Under the pieces are notes generated by a model. It did no database searches and had not been told where the DNA came from. It worked only from the letters and a program-made list of their open reading frames with translations. A stretch of 64,000 bases of DNA from Rhizobium brockwellii (GTDB lineage Bacteria; Pseudomonadota; Alphaproteobacteria; Rhizobiales; Rhizobiaceae), in contig NZ_CP053439.1 in the NCBI RefSeq assembly GCF_000769405.2, forward strand, positions 2,480,001 through 2,544,000. Direction: 5' to 3'. Positions within the stretch are counted from its first letter, which is position 1. Every line of letters starts with the position of its first letter. This document shows, one piece after another, positions 1-8,822 of this stretch. Both the position numbers and the translations under genes were made by a program.

Positions 1-240
1 CCGGAGCTCTGGCAGTTTGCAGGACGGTTCACCTCGGAAGACCCGCCCGAAGCATCCGCGACATTCCATGTCTATCACGTCATTAAATGGCACGGTTGTC
101 CGCGACTGATCGGTGACGAACACACCGAGCTCAGATGGTTCACCGCCATCGCGATAGAAAAAGAAGCCGAATTGGCGCCGCCTCAGCTCACTGAAATTCT
201 CGCAAACCTCGCCATGCGGGAAACAGGCACGCCCTCTTAG
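1..240 (+). CDS. NUDIX hydrolase, C-terminal part (5' end outside window)
   Basis: Frame 1 is open from the first base to a TAG at 238-240 and gives 79 residues. The fragment has the C-terminal look of a MutT/NUDIX hydrolase: a beta-strand with FHVYHVIKWHG, then the HTELRWF segment, which in the family follows the Nudix box and contacts the nucleotide, then a closing helix. The Nudix box itself would lie upstream of the window, so substrate and catalytic residues cannot be judged. The family cleaves nucleoside diphosphates linked to another moiety. The next gene converges on it from the other strand 42 bp downstream. The family call rests on overall pattern only. Confidence 0.6.
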   Translation, partial: PELWQFAGRFTSEDPPEASATFHVYHVIKWHGCPRLIGDEHTELRWFTAIAIEKEAELAPPQLTEILANLAMRETGTPS

Positions 241-282
241 GTCCCTTGGCGGTCAAGGCGGTCTCGCCGGCTGAACGGGTCC

Positions 283-1344
283 TCAGAGAACATGATGCTG
301 GACGTCGCCAAGCGCGCCAGCCTCCATCATCTCGGCGGCCTTGGCATAACCGCCGCCCATTCCGTCAAGGAAATGCAGGTGCGAATCCGGGCTGCCTGAT
401 GGTACGAGGCAGGTCATCAGCGCATGGGACTGGCGGTGCAGTCCGAAATTGATCTCGCCGCGCGCCCTTGCCGGAGCGAGGATCGCTTCGACCCTGTCGA
501 TCTGTTCGGGCGTGCAGTCCAGCGTCAGGCGCAAACCGTCGTCGAACTTGCGGAAATCCGAGCTGGCGGCGACCTCCGACCAGCGTTTCGCATCGACACG
601 CTTCCCGCTGCCTTTGAGCATGGCAATATCCCTGGGGATAGCCATATCCACGGGAACGGGATGAGACCGGTGCGACGGCGCATCGAAGACGGCAAGCACG
701 CGCTTCGCCAGCGCCGCAAAGACCTCCGGGCTCGTATGGTCATCCGGCTCGACCAGCAGCGACAGGATCTCGCCCCGCTGGCTCGGGAACGGCGTCCAGT
801 CGCAGCTCAATCCGGTCAGATCCGGCTTCGTCGCGTAGCGGCCCGGCTTGACCAGATACCGGCCGCTCTTGATCTGCTGCTCCGCCCATTTGAGCCCTCC
901 GCCTGCAAACATCGCATAGGTCGCGTTTTCCGAAGCCGCATAGCGCGCAACCCTTACGTCGCGCCCACTATTGCGGATTTCGCGCACGGTGAGCAGCCCG
1001 ATACGAAGGGTGAGATCGAGATCGCTTCTTGCAAAGCTCGCGACCTGCCGCAACGCCGAGGTCGCGGCCATGATGCCGTGCGGCGGCAAGGCGAATGCCG
1101 CCCCGTCTCCACGAAACACGAAGGGGAAATCGAACGAACCCCAGGCATTACCGAGAGCGGCGATGATCGATGCGCCTGCGAAGTTGACATCTTCATAGCG
1201 TCCCGACTTGATCGCCAGCGTCGAGCTGACGACGTCGGTGATGCCGATCAGCCAGTCCTCGGGCAGCGGCTCATAGACGGCTGGGTCGAGCACGAGCGAA
1301 AACTCGTCATAGGCCTGGTGTGGCTGGGCGTGGCTATTGATCAT
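283..1344 (-). CDS. DUF3095 (adenylate-cyclase-like) family protein
   Basis: 353 residues. The N-terminal half contains the stretch WLIGITDVVSSTLAIKSGRY, followed by VFRGDGAAFALP and GLLTVREIRNSGRDVRVARY. This is the pattern of the DUF3095 family, which has a cyclase-like fold but unproven chemistry. The GITDVVSST and RGDG segments sit where class III cyclases carry their metal-binding aspartates. The protein has no signal peptide or membrane segment, so it should be cytoplasmic. It lies 117 bp downstream of the ohr-like gene on the same strand and could be read through from it. Start ATG at 1344. The real biochemical role is not known. Confidence 0.75.
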   Translation of the reverse strand: MINSHAQPHQAYDEFSLVLDPAVYEPLPEDWLIGITDVVSSTLAIKSGRYEDVNFAGASIIAALGNAWGSFDFPFVFRGDGAAFALPPHGIMAATSALRQVASFARSDLDLTLRIGLLTVREIRNSGRDVRVARYAASENATYAMFAGGGLKWAEQQIKSGRYLVKPGRYATKPDLTGLSCDWTPFPSQRGEILSLLVEPDDHTSPEVFAALAKRVLAVFDAPSHRSHPVPVDMAIPRDIAMLKGSGKRVDAKRWSEVAASSDFRKFDDGLRLTLDCTPEQIDRVEAILAPARARGEINFGLHRQSHALMTCLVPSGSPDSHLHFLDGMGGGYAKAAEMMEAGALGDVQHHVL

Positions 1345-1461
1345 GGCATGTTCTCCAGATTGGCAAGGTTCCGGTGCCTGCTACCTCAGGAAGGGGTCTG
1401 CCGGCCGATCGGCAGGCCCTCCGCATCAAATCCTCTGGCGGTAAGGTCCGCCCTTCCCCGC

Positions 1462-1857
1462 TCAGGCAAGTGTGGTCTCGACATCGATATTGCCGTGTGT
1501 CGCCTTGGAATAAGGGCAGATGCCATGGGCCGCCTCGATCAGCTCCTGCGCGATGTCGCGATCGATGCCGGACAGGCTGACATTGAGGCGCGCCCTCAGG
1601 AAGAAGGAGCCGTTGTCGGCGTTGAGAGTAATCTCCGTGTCAACCTCGGGACCATCAGGCAGCGTGATCTTTCTCTGAGCAGCGGCAAGTTCGATGGCGC
1701 CGATATAGCAGGCCGACCAGGCGATGCCGAACAGGTTTTCGGCGGCCGGATGCGGCTGCGGCAGCTTGATGTCGATCGTGCCGTCGCTGCTGCGTGCAGA
1801 GCCGTCGCGGCCGCCGGAGATGTGGGTTTTGCCGGTAAAGAGAAGTTTCTCGGTCAT
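1462..1857 (-). CDS. ohr: Ohr-type organic hydroperoxide resistance protein (OsmC/Ohr family)
   Basis: 131 residues, close to the usual Ohr length of about 140. It reduces organic hydroperoxides to alcohols in the cytoplasm with a cysteine pair. Visible hallmarks are the N-terminal FTGKTHISGGRDG strand with Arg17, the reactive cysteine Cys50 in WSACYIGAIE, and the resolving cysteine Cys114 in HGICPYSKATHGN. The family normally takes electrons from lipoylated proteins. Genes of this type are usually controlled by the MarR-type repressor OhrR. No marR gene lies next to it here, but two strong palindromes sit in the upstream region. Start ATG at 1857, with GGATATC just upstream. Confidence 0.88.
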   Translation of the reverse strand: MTEKLLFTGKTHISGGRDGSARSSDGTIDIKLPQPHPAAENLFGIAWSACYIGAIELAAAQRKITLPDGPEVDTEITLNADNGSFFLRARLNVSLSGIDRDIAQELIEAAHGICPYSKATHGNIDVETTLA

Positions 1858-1889
1858 GGTGATATCCTTTCGGTTTAGATTTTATTCAC

Positions 1890-1906
1890 ATCCGATTAAA
1901 TCGGAT
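1890..1906. promoter_or_regulatory. Palindromic operator candidate 1 upstream of ohr
   Basis: ATCCGATTAAATCGGAT is a perfect 8+1+8 inverted repeat 33 bp upstream of the ohr start. A second almost identical palindrome lies 56 bp further upstream, centre to centre. The size and symmetry suit a dimeric winged-helix repressor of the MarR/OhrR kind. Which protein binds is inference. Confidence 0.6.
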
Positions 1907-1946
1907 GCGCTCTAATACGCTCAGCCAAAACCGATATCAACACCAT

Positions 1947-1961
1947 TCCGATTTAATCGGA
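1947..1961. promoter_or_regulatory. Palindromic operator candidate 2 upstream of ohr
   Basis: TCCGATTTAATCGGA is a perfect 7+1+7 inverted repeat. It shares the arms (T)CCGATT/AATCGGAT and the flank GATGCG with the palindrome at 1890-1906. A repeated operator of this kind fits cooperative repression of ohr or of a divergent promoter. Confidence 0.6.
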
Positions 1962-2138
1962 TGCGATTTATTTCTATAGGCGGAAACGCGCCATATCCGG
2001 GCGACCCTCAGCGGCAGCTATGCGAACAAGCCCGCCCGCTGCGCAAGGTCACGTCTTGTCCGAGAATGGGGCCATCTATAGGCTCTGCCGGCGAACTCGA
2101 GCCGGGGCGCATCCTGTGAAGAAACCCAGAGAGATGCC

Positions 2139-2935
2139 ATGTCCTCCATAACAGCAGACAATGCCGGGCAATATGGCGACAGCCGGAAGCTCACTGCGCG
2201 GGCTCGACTGCATAGCCAATACACCATCGCCGAGACGGCCTGGTTTCATGGGTTGCCGCGCAATTGTCCCTGAAGCCAGGCGATCGTGTCCTCGATGTCG
2301 GCTGCGGGCCAGCCTGGTTCCGGGCGGCAACGGCAGGTCTGCTGCCGGCGGACCTCGACTTGACGCTCGCCGACCTTTCGCCCGGCATGTCGACGAGGCA
2401 GTGGCGCGTTGCAGCGCCCTGCCGTTCGGCTCCGTCCGGGGCTGCCGGGCCGACTCAGCCGCGCTCCCCTTCGAAGATGACGCCTTCGATGCCGTGATCG
2501 CGATGCATATGCTCTATCACCTGTCCGACCCGGCGGCGGGCATCGCGGACATGTCAAGAGTGCTGAAGCCGGGTGGCTTGCTCGGGGTCACAACCAACGG
2601 CGCCGGCAATATGCGCGAGATCTACGCGCTGACGACCGTATTCGGCAGTGCCCCCATCCGATCCGGCTGCCGAAGCCTTTGGATATGACGCTGCCGAACG
2701 ATCGATGCGGTCGCAGTTTGGAAACGTGAGCATGTCGCAGCATCCGGCCAGCCTGCGGATCACTGAGCCCGAGGATGTCTTCCTGGCGCTCACCTCCTAC
2801 CCGCCTGGCGACGGCGCCAGCGAGCTCCAGCTCACCAAATTCCGTCAAGCCGTTGCCGATGCCTTCAGCCAACGCAACGGCGTGCTTGAGGTCAGCAAAG
2901 AGACCGCGCTGTTTCTGAGCAGGAAGACGGCCTGA
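2139..2935 (+). pseudogene. SAM-dependent methyltransferase, broken by three frameshifts
   Basis: A class I methyltransferase is recognisable but its reading frame changes three times. An N-terminal piece starts at ATG 2139 (MSSITADNAGQYGDSRKL) and hits a stop near 2273. The SAM-binding motif I (GDRVLDVGCGPAWF) continues in another frame to about 2390. The middle (ALPFEDDAFDAVIAMHMLYH, then VLKPGGLLGVTTNG) runs in a third frame to about 2655. The end (SDPAAEAFGYDAAERSMR onward) returns to the second frame and stops at 2935. Joined, the pieces make a protein of normal length of about 265 residues. Three separate indels point to decay rather than programmed frameshifting, though base-calling errors cannot be excluded. 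Confidence 0.75.
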
Positions 2936-2952
2936 TCGGTGCCGGGCGGCGC

Positions 2953-3300
2953 TCAGACCTTCTCTTTCTTCCTGATTTTTTCTTTCGGCTCGACAGGTGC
3001 ATCGGGCGTCGGCGCCAACAGCTTGCGCAGTGACGAGATCTTATCCTTCACCAGCGGCCGGAAACGCGTCGCGCGATAGGGCATGTCGGCCGCGCCATAA
3101 CCTTCCGGCCCGTCATCATTGCCGCGGTTGATCTCCGCGAGCTTCACCCCGATGAACGTGCCGTCGATATAATGGGTATATTCGCCCACCCAGCGGATCG
3201 TATAGATCTCGCCTTTGCGGATGAGCTGGTCGATGCTGACATGCTTGAAGGTATCGTTGATGCAGACGACCTTCTGGCCGACGTGGAAATCATAGCTCAT
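2953..3300 (-). CDS. Conserved hypothetical small protein
   Basis: 115 residues, start ATG 3300. The N-terminal 70 residues (MSYDFHVGQKVVCIND, then IRKGEIYTIRWVGEY) look like a small beta-barrel similar to SH3-like hypotheticals common in alphaproteobacteria and their phages. The rest is basic and ends in a lysine-rich tail (KEKIRKKEKV). There is no signal peptide or membrane segment. It stands alone between the broken methyltransferase, which converges on it, and the extensin-like gene. I do not know its function. Confidence 0.7.
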   Translation of the reverse strand: MSYDFHVGQKVVCINDTFKHVSIDQLIRKGEIYTIRWVGEYTHYIDGTFIGVKLAEINRGNDDGPEGYGAADMPYRATRFRPLVKDKISSLRKLLAPTPDAPVEPKEKIRKKEKV

Positions 3301-3437
3301 GGATCAAACTCTCGAAACGGCAATCCGCCTGGCCGATCTATAGCGCGCCCTGCGGCGGGGATGAACCGTTTTCTGCCAGCCCGGCGCAATTGCGGCCGCA
3401 ACATCAGCATCCGCCGCATGGTTTAGGAGGACATGCA

Positions 3438-4754
3438 TCAGTCGCAATAGGCCTTGCCGCTCTTGCGGGAGCGAAGATCGAAGTGGAAGTGGTTCCAATG
3501 CTCCGGGTTGCTGCCCGGCCCGAGTACGGTGTTGAAATAGCGGCAGCTGTCGCTGCGCACCGCCTTCAGCAGCCGCCCCTCGCGAAGCGAGAACAGGCCC
3601 TTCTTGCGCACGTCGATCTCATGGCCGTTCTTCAGCACGAACTTGCCGACGTCGATGGCGTTGCCGCGGGCGTGCTCCGACATCGGATTGTATTTCTGCC
3701 GGCTGTTATTCATGCGCCGGCAGGAATAGCCGCCAAGCGGCTGGATCGTCTTGATCCCGGACCAGTAGCGGTAGCGGGCGGACGGTGCCAATTCGTTCTT
3801 CACCCATTTGGCGAAGGCGAGCGTCACCTGGCAGTTCAGCGTTACGGCCGGCCGGACGCCGATATTGCCAGAAAGCCCCTTCAGCGACACCGGATAAGGC
3901 ACCTGGCAGGCCGGGCCATTCGAAATCGGCGGCTTGTCGTCGAAGAGCACGCCCATCCGCTTCAGCTCGCGCCGGCAGGCAAGCTCGGAAGATGGCATGA
4001 CGCTGGGATCGACGGGTGCCGCCGGCTCGCTCATCATCGGATTGTTCGGCCGCAGCATCGCGACCTCTTCGCTCTCGTCCTCTTCGGGAACACGTGATGG
4101 CGCCACCACCGGGCTGCCGTCGTTCCAGGCGGGCGCCCGGCTCATCTGCGCCTGCGCAGCCGGCTGAGGCATTGGTTGCTGCGCGGGCTGCCGCATGGGC
4201 TGGTTGAGCTGCGTCGGATTGTCGGTGCCGATGCCGTCGACAACCGGCTCGGTCGCATTGCCCTCGGCGATCTGCTGCTTTTGTTCCTGCGCCAGCCCGA
4301 CAACCGGCTCGGCCCCGAGATCGTCATCCATGTTGACGCCGCCGGATGGGATCGCAAGATCCTGCGTGCCGCTCCAGTTCTGGTTCTGCTGCGCCAGCGC
4401 CTCGTCGCTGTCGATCATCGGCAGCTTGCGCCCCGGTGCGGTTTGCGGCGGAGCGGCTCGTGCAGCGTGGCCAGTACCGGCAAGGTTCGGCGTATCGAGG
4501 TAATCGACGGAGCCCTGGCTCTTGCCGACGGGCGCGCTGGAAACCGGATAGGAGGCCTGACTTTCCACAGGTGCCATTCGGACCGAGGGCGCCATGCGCG
4601 CCGCTGGCGCCCGCGCGGGCGAGATCGAGCTGACCCTGGTGCCGTTGTCGACATTGGCGGGCGGCACCAGTCCGTCGCTGATCGAACAGGTCGTCAGCGC
4701 CGCCGAGAGGATAACGGGCAAAAGGGTTCGCCGAGGAAAGGAAACAAACGCCAT
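3438..4754 (-). CDS. Extensin-like C-terminal domain lipoprotein
   Basis: 438 residues. The N-terminus (SAALTTC, Cys at about residue 23) is a lipoprotein signal. Residues 30 to 245 are low-complexity, rich in Pro, Ala and Gln, and probably a disordered periplasmic linker. The C-terminal 180 residues (CRRELKRMGV onward) form the extensin-like C domain. It holds SEHARGNAIDVG and EHWNHFHFDL, whose His/Asp and HxH arrangement resembles M15-type zinc peptidases that cut peptidoglycan cross-links. That resemblance suggests cell-wall hydrolysis, but it is my inference. Four or more cysteines in the domain may form disulfides. The gene is transcribed alone, downstream of a receptor gene with its own terminator. 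Confidence 0.85.
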   Translation of the reverse strand: MAFVSFPRRTLLPVILSAALTTCSISDGLVPPANVDNGTRVSSISPARAPAARMAPSVRMAPVESQASYPVSSAPVGKSQGSVDYLDTPNLAGTGHAARAAPPQTAPGRKLPMIDSDEALAQQNQNWSGTQDLAIPSGGVNMDDDLGAEPVVGLAQEQKQQIAEGNATEPVVDGIGTDNPTQLNQPMRQPAQQPMPQPAAQAQMSRAPAWNDGSPVVAPSRVPEEDESEEVAMLRPNNPMMSEPAAPVDPSVMPSSELACRRELKRMGVLFDDKPPISNGPACQVPYPVSLKGLSGNIGVRPAVTLNCQVTLAFAKWVKNELAPSARYRYWSGIKTIQPLGGYSCRRMNNSRQKYNPMSEHARGNAIDVGKFVLKNGHEIDVRKKGLFSLREGRLLKAVRSDSCRYFNTVLGPGSNPEHWNHFHFDLRSRKSGKAYCD

Positions 4755-4865
4755 ACTCTTATCGCTTCCGCAGGCTGGCTGGGCAGTGACCGAAAAAACT
4801 CAATCCAATTTTAATTAAAAACGGTGAATGAAAACTTACCGGCACAATCTGAACGCGACGGAAAT

Positions 4866-4890
4866 GAAAAAGGCCGGTTTCCCGGCCTTT
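4866..4890 (-). terminator. Rho-independent terminator after the chemotaxis receptor gene
   Basis: A 9-bp stem, AAAGGCCGG (4869-4877) pairing with CCGGCCTTT (4882-4890) around a TTTC loop. On the minus strand it is followed by a run of T. It lies 16 bp past the receptor stop codon. Confidence 0.85.
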
Positions 4891-4905
4891 CATCTCTACG
4901 TTTTC

Positions 4906-6723
4906 TCACGCTGCCCGTGTGTATCGGGCCACTGGCGGCGGCTCCCCGCGCAGGCGGAAATTCGAAAGCAGCGTCTTCAACTGGGTGCTCTCGTAGGCGA
5001 GCGTGCGGCTTGCCGCCGTCGTTTCCTCGACCATCGCGGCATTTTGCTGCGTCATCTGGTCCATATGGTTGACGGAGCCGTTGATCTCGTTCAGCCCGGT
5101 CGACTGCTCGCGTGCCGCCGTCGCGATCGAGGCGACGTGATCGTTGACCTGATTGACCAGCGCCTCGATCTCCAGCAACGCCTCGCCCGTCGAGCGCACC
5201 AGCGCCACCCCGCCTTCGACTTCCGTCGCCGACCGGCTGATCAGTTCCTTGATCTCCTTGGCCGCATTGGCGGAACGCTGGGCGAGTTCGCGCACCTCTT
5301 GCGCAACGACGGCAAAGCCGCGGCCCGCCTCACCCGCGCGCGCAGCCTCGACGCCGGCATTCAGCGCCAGAAGGTTCGTCTGGAAGGCGATTTCGTCGAT
5401 GACCGAGATGATCTGACCGATGCGGTTGGACGAATCCTCGATCCGACCCATCGCGGTGACCGCATTGCGGACGATCTCGCCGGATTTTCCGGCACTCGCC
5501 TTGGTCTCGGCCACCATCTCGCGCGCCTCGTTCGCCCGTTCGGATGCCGTCTTGACCGTCGCGGTGATCTCGTCGAGCGCTGCCGCCGTTTCTTCGAGCG
5601 CGGCTGCCTGCTGCTCCGTACGCTTCGACAGATTGCCGGTCGCCTCGCTGATGTCGGAAGCGCTTTCGTTGACGACGCGGCTCGATTCGGCGATCGCATG
5701 AATGACGCCGTTCAGTGCGTCGACGGCGGCGTTGAAATCGCCCCTCAGCTTGGCGTAGTCCTCGCCGATATCGCCGATCGCCACCGTCAGGTCACCGCTC
5801 GCCAGCTTTTCCAGGCCGACGCCGAGCGCCCGCATCGCTTGGGTTTGCCGTTCGGAAGCCGAACGCAGGCTTGCCTCGTTGCCGCGGCGCTCTTCCTCGA
5901 TCTGCTGCTGTCTTTCGTCTTCCCGCCCGCGCAGCGCGCTGCGCTCGTCGACGGAATCGCGCAGCACCAGCAGCGCCTTGGCCATCTGGCCGATCTCGTC
6001 GCGACGCTCGCTGCCTGATATCTCCACTGATGCCTCTTCGGCCGCAATCGCGTTCATCGCCGCCTTCAGCCGGGCGATCGGTGCAGTCACGCTACGCACG
6101 ATGGCATAGGCGATGGCAATCGTTGCGGCGGCGCCAAGCAGGCAGAGCAGCGCGGCCCACATCGCGTTCTGGCGATAGAGCGCGGCAAGGTCATCCGCAT
6201 AGACACCGGTGCCGACGATCCAGCCCCAGGGCTCGAAACCTGCGACATAGGAATATTTCAGCACTGGCTGGTCGGCGCCCGGCTTCGGCCAAAGATAATC
6301 GACGAAGCCCTTGCCGTCCTTCTTCACCTTGTTGACGAACTCGACGAACAGGAACTTGCCGGTCGGATCCTTCATCTGGGAGATATCGGTGCCGTTCAGC
6401 TGCGGCTTGATCGGGTGCATCACCATGGTGGGGTGCATGTCGTTGATCCAGAAATAACCGTCGGCGCCGTAGCGCATCGCGCCGATCACGTCCTTGGCGG
6501 CCGCCTGCGCCTGTTCGCGGGTCATCGTGCCCGCCTGTTCCATCTTGTAATATTTGTCGAAGATGCCGAGCGCCGTTGCATCCATTTGCGCCAGCCCCGC
6601 CTTCCGCTCCGCTTCCAGCTCAGAATAGGAATAGTTCAGAAAGAAGACCATCGTCGCAGCGAGCACGGCAAGCGCGAATGCGACGAGGCAGTAAAGGCGG
6701 GTGGAAATCTTGACGTTGCGCAT
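4906..6723 (-). CDS. Methyl-accepting chemotaxis protein with Cache sensor
   Basis: 605 residues from the preferred start MRNVKIS at 6723; an upstream ATG at 6762 adds 13 residues. The order is TM helix 1 (about residues 10-30), then a periplasmic single Cache domain ([19 protein letters not shown] and [15 protein letters not shown] are diagnostic). TM helix 2 lies near 185-208, followed by HAMP, a second helical segment and the cytoplasmic signalling domain with the conserved hairpin tip ([20 protein letters not shown]). It should bind a small ligand in the periplasm and control CheA. The C-terminus lacks the NWETF-type CheR tether. No che genes are nearby, so it is an orphan receptor. A terminator follows. 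Confidence 0.93.
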   Translation of the reverse strand: MRNVKISTRLYCLVAFALAVLAATMVFFLNYSYSELEAERKAGLAQMDATALGIFDKYYKMEQAGTMTREQAQAAAKDVIGAMRYGADGYFWINDMHPTMVMHPIKPQLNGTDISQMKDPTGKFLFVEFVNKVKKDGKGFVDYLWPKPGADQPVLKYSYVAGFEPWGWIVGTGVYADDLAALYRQNAMWAALLCLLGAAATIAIAYAIVRSVTAPIARLKAAMNAIAAEEASVEISGSERRDEIGQMAKALLVLRDSVDERSALRGREDERQQQIEEERRGNEASLRSASERQTQAMRALGVGLEKLASGDLTVAIGDIGEDYAKLRGDFNAAVDALNGVIHAIAESSRVVNESASDISEATGNLSKRTEQQAAALEETAAALDEITATVKTASERANEAREMVAETKASAGKSGEIVRNAVTAMGRIEDSSNRIGQIISVIDEIAFQTNLLALNAGVEAARAGEAGRGFAVVAQEVRELAQRSANAAKEIKELISRSATEVEGGVALVRSTGEALLEIEALVNQVNDHVASIATAAREQSTGLNEINGSVNHMDQMTQQNAAMVEETTAASRTLAYESTQLKTLLSNFRLRGEPPPVARYTRAA

Positions 6724-7010
6724 GAGGTTCCCGGCGATTCTTGTATTTGAGATCGATCGCATTCTGAATTGCCGGAATTACTGGAGCGTAAAGCTTAATT
6801 AGAAAAATATTAAATAACGTAAGGTCAGGTGAAAGCTGCAAAATTCAACCATTTGAAATCGAATGAAATTTCAATCGGAAACGGCAGCAACATTTTTCCC
6901 GTCGGCCGTCCGTAGCGCTTGGCCTTGCCGTCTTTTACACCCCACAGCCTTTGCACTAGGGTGCTTCCCAGATCGCCGGCCCGTGGCCCGCACCAGATGG
7001 AGAAGACTTG

Positions 7011-7397
7011 ATGACCGATGCCGCCAAGCCGAGAGGCGAACTGACGCTGAGGACGCTTGCCATGCCGGGCGACGCCAATCCGGCCGGCGATATCTTCGGT
7101 GGCTGGGTCATGGCGCAGATGGACCTTGCCTCAGGCATCCGTGCGGCCGAGCGCGCCAAGGGCCGCGTCGTCACCGCCGCCGTCAAAGAGATGGCCTTCG
7201 AGCTGCCGGTCAAGATCGGCGACACGCTTTCCGTCTATACTGATATCGACCGTGTCGGCCGCACCTCGATCACGCTGATCGTCGAAGCCTGGGCGCATCG
7301 TTCGCGCTACAACCAGCAGGAAAAGGTCACCGCCGGCACCTTCATCATGGTGGCACTCGACGAAGAGGGCAAACCGAAGCAAGTCCCCGAGGAGTGA
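7011..7397 (+). CDS. yciA: Acyl-CoA thioesterase, YciA type (hotdog fold)
   Basis: 128 residues, start ATG 7011 with GGAGAAG about 6 bp upstream; the TTG just before it is less likely. It hydrolyses acyl-CoA to free acid and CoA in the cytoplasm. The hotdog motif NPAGDIFGGWVMAQMD holds the conserved Asn23 and Asp38 and is typical of the YciA/BACH group. VKEMAFELPVKIGD and the strand EAWAHRSR follow in the usual order. The length is normal. The stop is 19 bp from the next start on the same strand, suggesting an operon with the membrane protein. Confidence 0.88.
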   Translation: MTDAAKPRGELTLRTLAMPGDANPAGDIFGGWVMAQMDLASGIRAAERAKGRVVTAAVKEMAFELPVKIGDTLSVYTDIDRVGRTSITLIVEAWAHRSRYNQQEKVTAGTFIMVALDEEGKPKQVPEE

Positions 7398-7416
7398 CAG
7401 CCTAAGGATCGAAAGC

Positions 7417-8004
7417 ATGGAAACGGTCGGCTCGCCGGAGGTCTTCCTTCACATCAAGGTGGTGATGGGCATGGTCATCAGCCTTTCACTCGCCAGAGTG
7501 CTCACCGGCCTTGCCGGCATCGTCCAGCATCCCGCCAAGGCCAAGGTCTATCCCATCCATCTCGGCTGGGCGCTGTCGATGTTCCTGTTCATCATCCATA
7601 TCTGGTGGTGGGAATATCGCCTGCAGGCGGTGCCGGCGATCGGCTTCGGCATCTATCTCTTCCTCATCTGCTTCTGCAGTCTGTTCTTCCTGCTCTGCGC
7701 CCTGCTCTTTCCTGCCTCGCTCGACGAATATGGCGGCTACGAGGAATATTTCATCTCGCGGCGCAAATGGTTCTTCGGCATCCTCGGCCTCACCTACGCC
7801 GTCGATATTCTCGACACGGCAATCAAGGGCCATGAGCGCATCCTCTCGCTCGGCTGGGAGTACCCAGCCCGCAACATCATCTACATCCTCCTCTGCGCCA
7901 TCGCCGCCTGGACCCCCAACCGCCGCTTCCACACCGCCTTCATCATCGCCAACCTGATCTACCAGATCAGCTTCATTTTCAGGCTTTATGATGTGTTGGG
8001 GTGA
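7417..8004 (+). CDS. Six-helix integral membrane protein of unknown function
   Basis: 195 residues with about six hydrophobic helices (near 15-33, 48-66, 72-96, 115-135, 148-163 and 168-190), rich in aromatic residues, and charged loops such as ASLDEYGGYEEYFISRRK. Start ATG 7417 follows AAGGA at a good distance. It lies 19 bp after yciA and is probably cotranscribed with it. No motif identifies a transport or enzyme role, and I do not recognise the family. A RIME-like repeat starts right after the stop codon. Confidence 0.8.
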   Translation: METVGSPEVFLHIKVVMGMVISLSLARVLTGLAGIVQHPAKAKVYPIHLGWALSMFLFIIHIWWWEYRLQAVPAIGFGIYLFLICFCSLFFLLCALLFPASLDEYGGYEEYFISRRKWFFGILGLTYAVDILDTAIKGHERILSLGWEYPARNIIYILLCAIAAWTPNRRFHTAFIIANLIYQISFIFRLYDVLG

Positions 8005-8012
8005 GAAGCGAT

Positions 8013-8092
8013 CCCGCAAAGCGGGAGCAATCGATCCAGTGAATCGATTGCAGCTTCGAACGCCCTGAGCCCAAGCGAAGGGCCGGGCAGCC
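8013..8092. repeat. RIME-like intergenic palindromic repeat, copy A
   Basis: About 80 bp made of two palindromes, CCCGCAAAGCGGG and AATCGATCCAGTGAATCGATT, followed by CGAACGCCCTGAGCCCAAGC. The same block, inverted and almost identical, is at 13829-13907, and a short remnant is at about 51505-51530. It resembles the Rhizobium-specific intergenic mosaic elements; the exact class was not checked. Confidence 0.75.
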
Positions 8093-8140
8093 GCAAACTC
8101 CATCCCTCACAAAACCGTCGCAAACATCGCTCGCCGGCTA

Positions 8141-8317
8141 TTAGGCAGCAACCATCTGAAGATCGTAATTGTAAATTCCGTTTGGATCCTGTCGAGAAAG
8201 ATAAGATTTAGCGGCAGACATAGCCTCTTCCGGCGTCTTGGCGTTGATGAAATTGAGGTGCCAAGGCGTTGAAAGATGGTGGTGATTGGCAACTCTAAAG
8301 CTTACCCGTACGACCAT
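8141..8317 (-). CDS. Small hypothetical protein (58 aa)
   Basis: 58 residues from ATG 8317, preceded by a very good ribosome binding site (GGAGG, 5 bp before the start). This argues for a real gene despite its size. The sequence (MVVRVSFRVANHHHLSTPWH, then AKTPEEAMSAAKSYLS) looks like a small mixed alpha/beta cytoplasmic protein. No family is recognised. Confidence 0.6.
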   Translation of the reverse strand: MVVRVSFRVANHHHLSTPWHLNFINAKTPEEAMSAAKSYLSRQDPNGIYNYDLQMVAA

Positions 8318-8472
8318 GTCGGCCTCCAAGATATCGGCAACCGAAAAGACGTGGGGTCGTAGTGGCGTCTGATCAAGTCCTCAGATACTCGCAATGCCTG
8401 CATACGGGGTACCAAGCTATCGACATTTTGGCGGCACTCGGTAATCTCGTCGTAAAGTGGGGGGATGGCCTA

Positions 8473-8712
8473 ATGCGGGTATCGACGGTTGTCTGTTGTT
8501 GTGCATCTCTTGTGGCCTGCACGCCTGCGACCAACGGAGAATGGCACCGCGCCTCACCAACCGAGCAATCGCAGCTTGAGCGCGCCAAGGCAATTTGCAA
8601 TGGCCGAGCTTCTCAGACGCAGGTTTCGGCTGGCCGTTTGTGGATCGCAGGGGCGGTTGCGTCGGATAACGTTTTCAAGGCGTGTATGGCCGAGTTGGGA
8701 TATGTGCAGTAG
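8473..8712 (+). CDS. Small lipoprotein
   Basis: 79 residues from ATG 8473. The N-terminus MRVSTVVCCCASLVACTP is a short lipoprotein signal with lipobox LVAC. The mature part has two cysteines (AICNGRA and FKACMAELGY), probably paired, and ends in the pattern ACMAELGYVQ, which recurs in small rhizobial lipoproteins. An upstream in-frame start at 8362 would hide the signal sequence and is rejected. It sits at the cell envelope by inference. Function unknown. Confidence 0.65.
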   Translation: MRVSTVVCCCASLVACTPATNGEWHRASPTEQSQLERAKAICNGRASQTQVSAGRLWIAGAVASDNVFKACMAELGYVQ

Positions 8713-8822
8713 CCGTCGCCCAAAAGCCATGGATGGCCCCGTGGTTCGAGACGGCCCTTCAGGCCTCCTCACAATGAGGGCTGGTCGGTGTGCCGCGCCT
8801 CCCCGCCCTCCGTACAGTGCTG

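Noticed and set aside
424..1878. Long plus-strand open frame of 484 codons
   Set aside because: It is antisense to the DUF3095 and ohr genes, which have clear family motifs. High GC makes long antisense frames common here.
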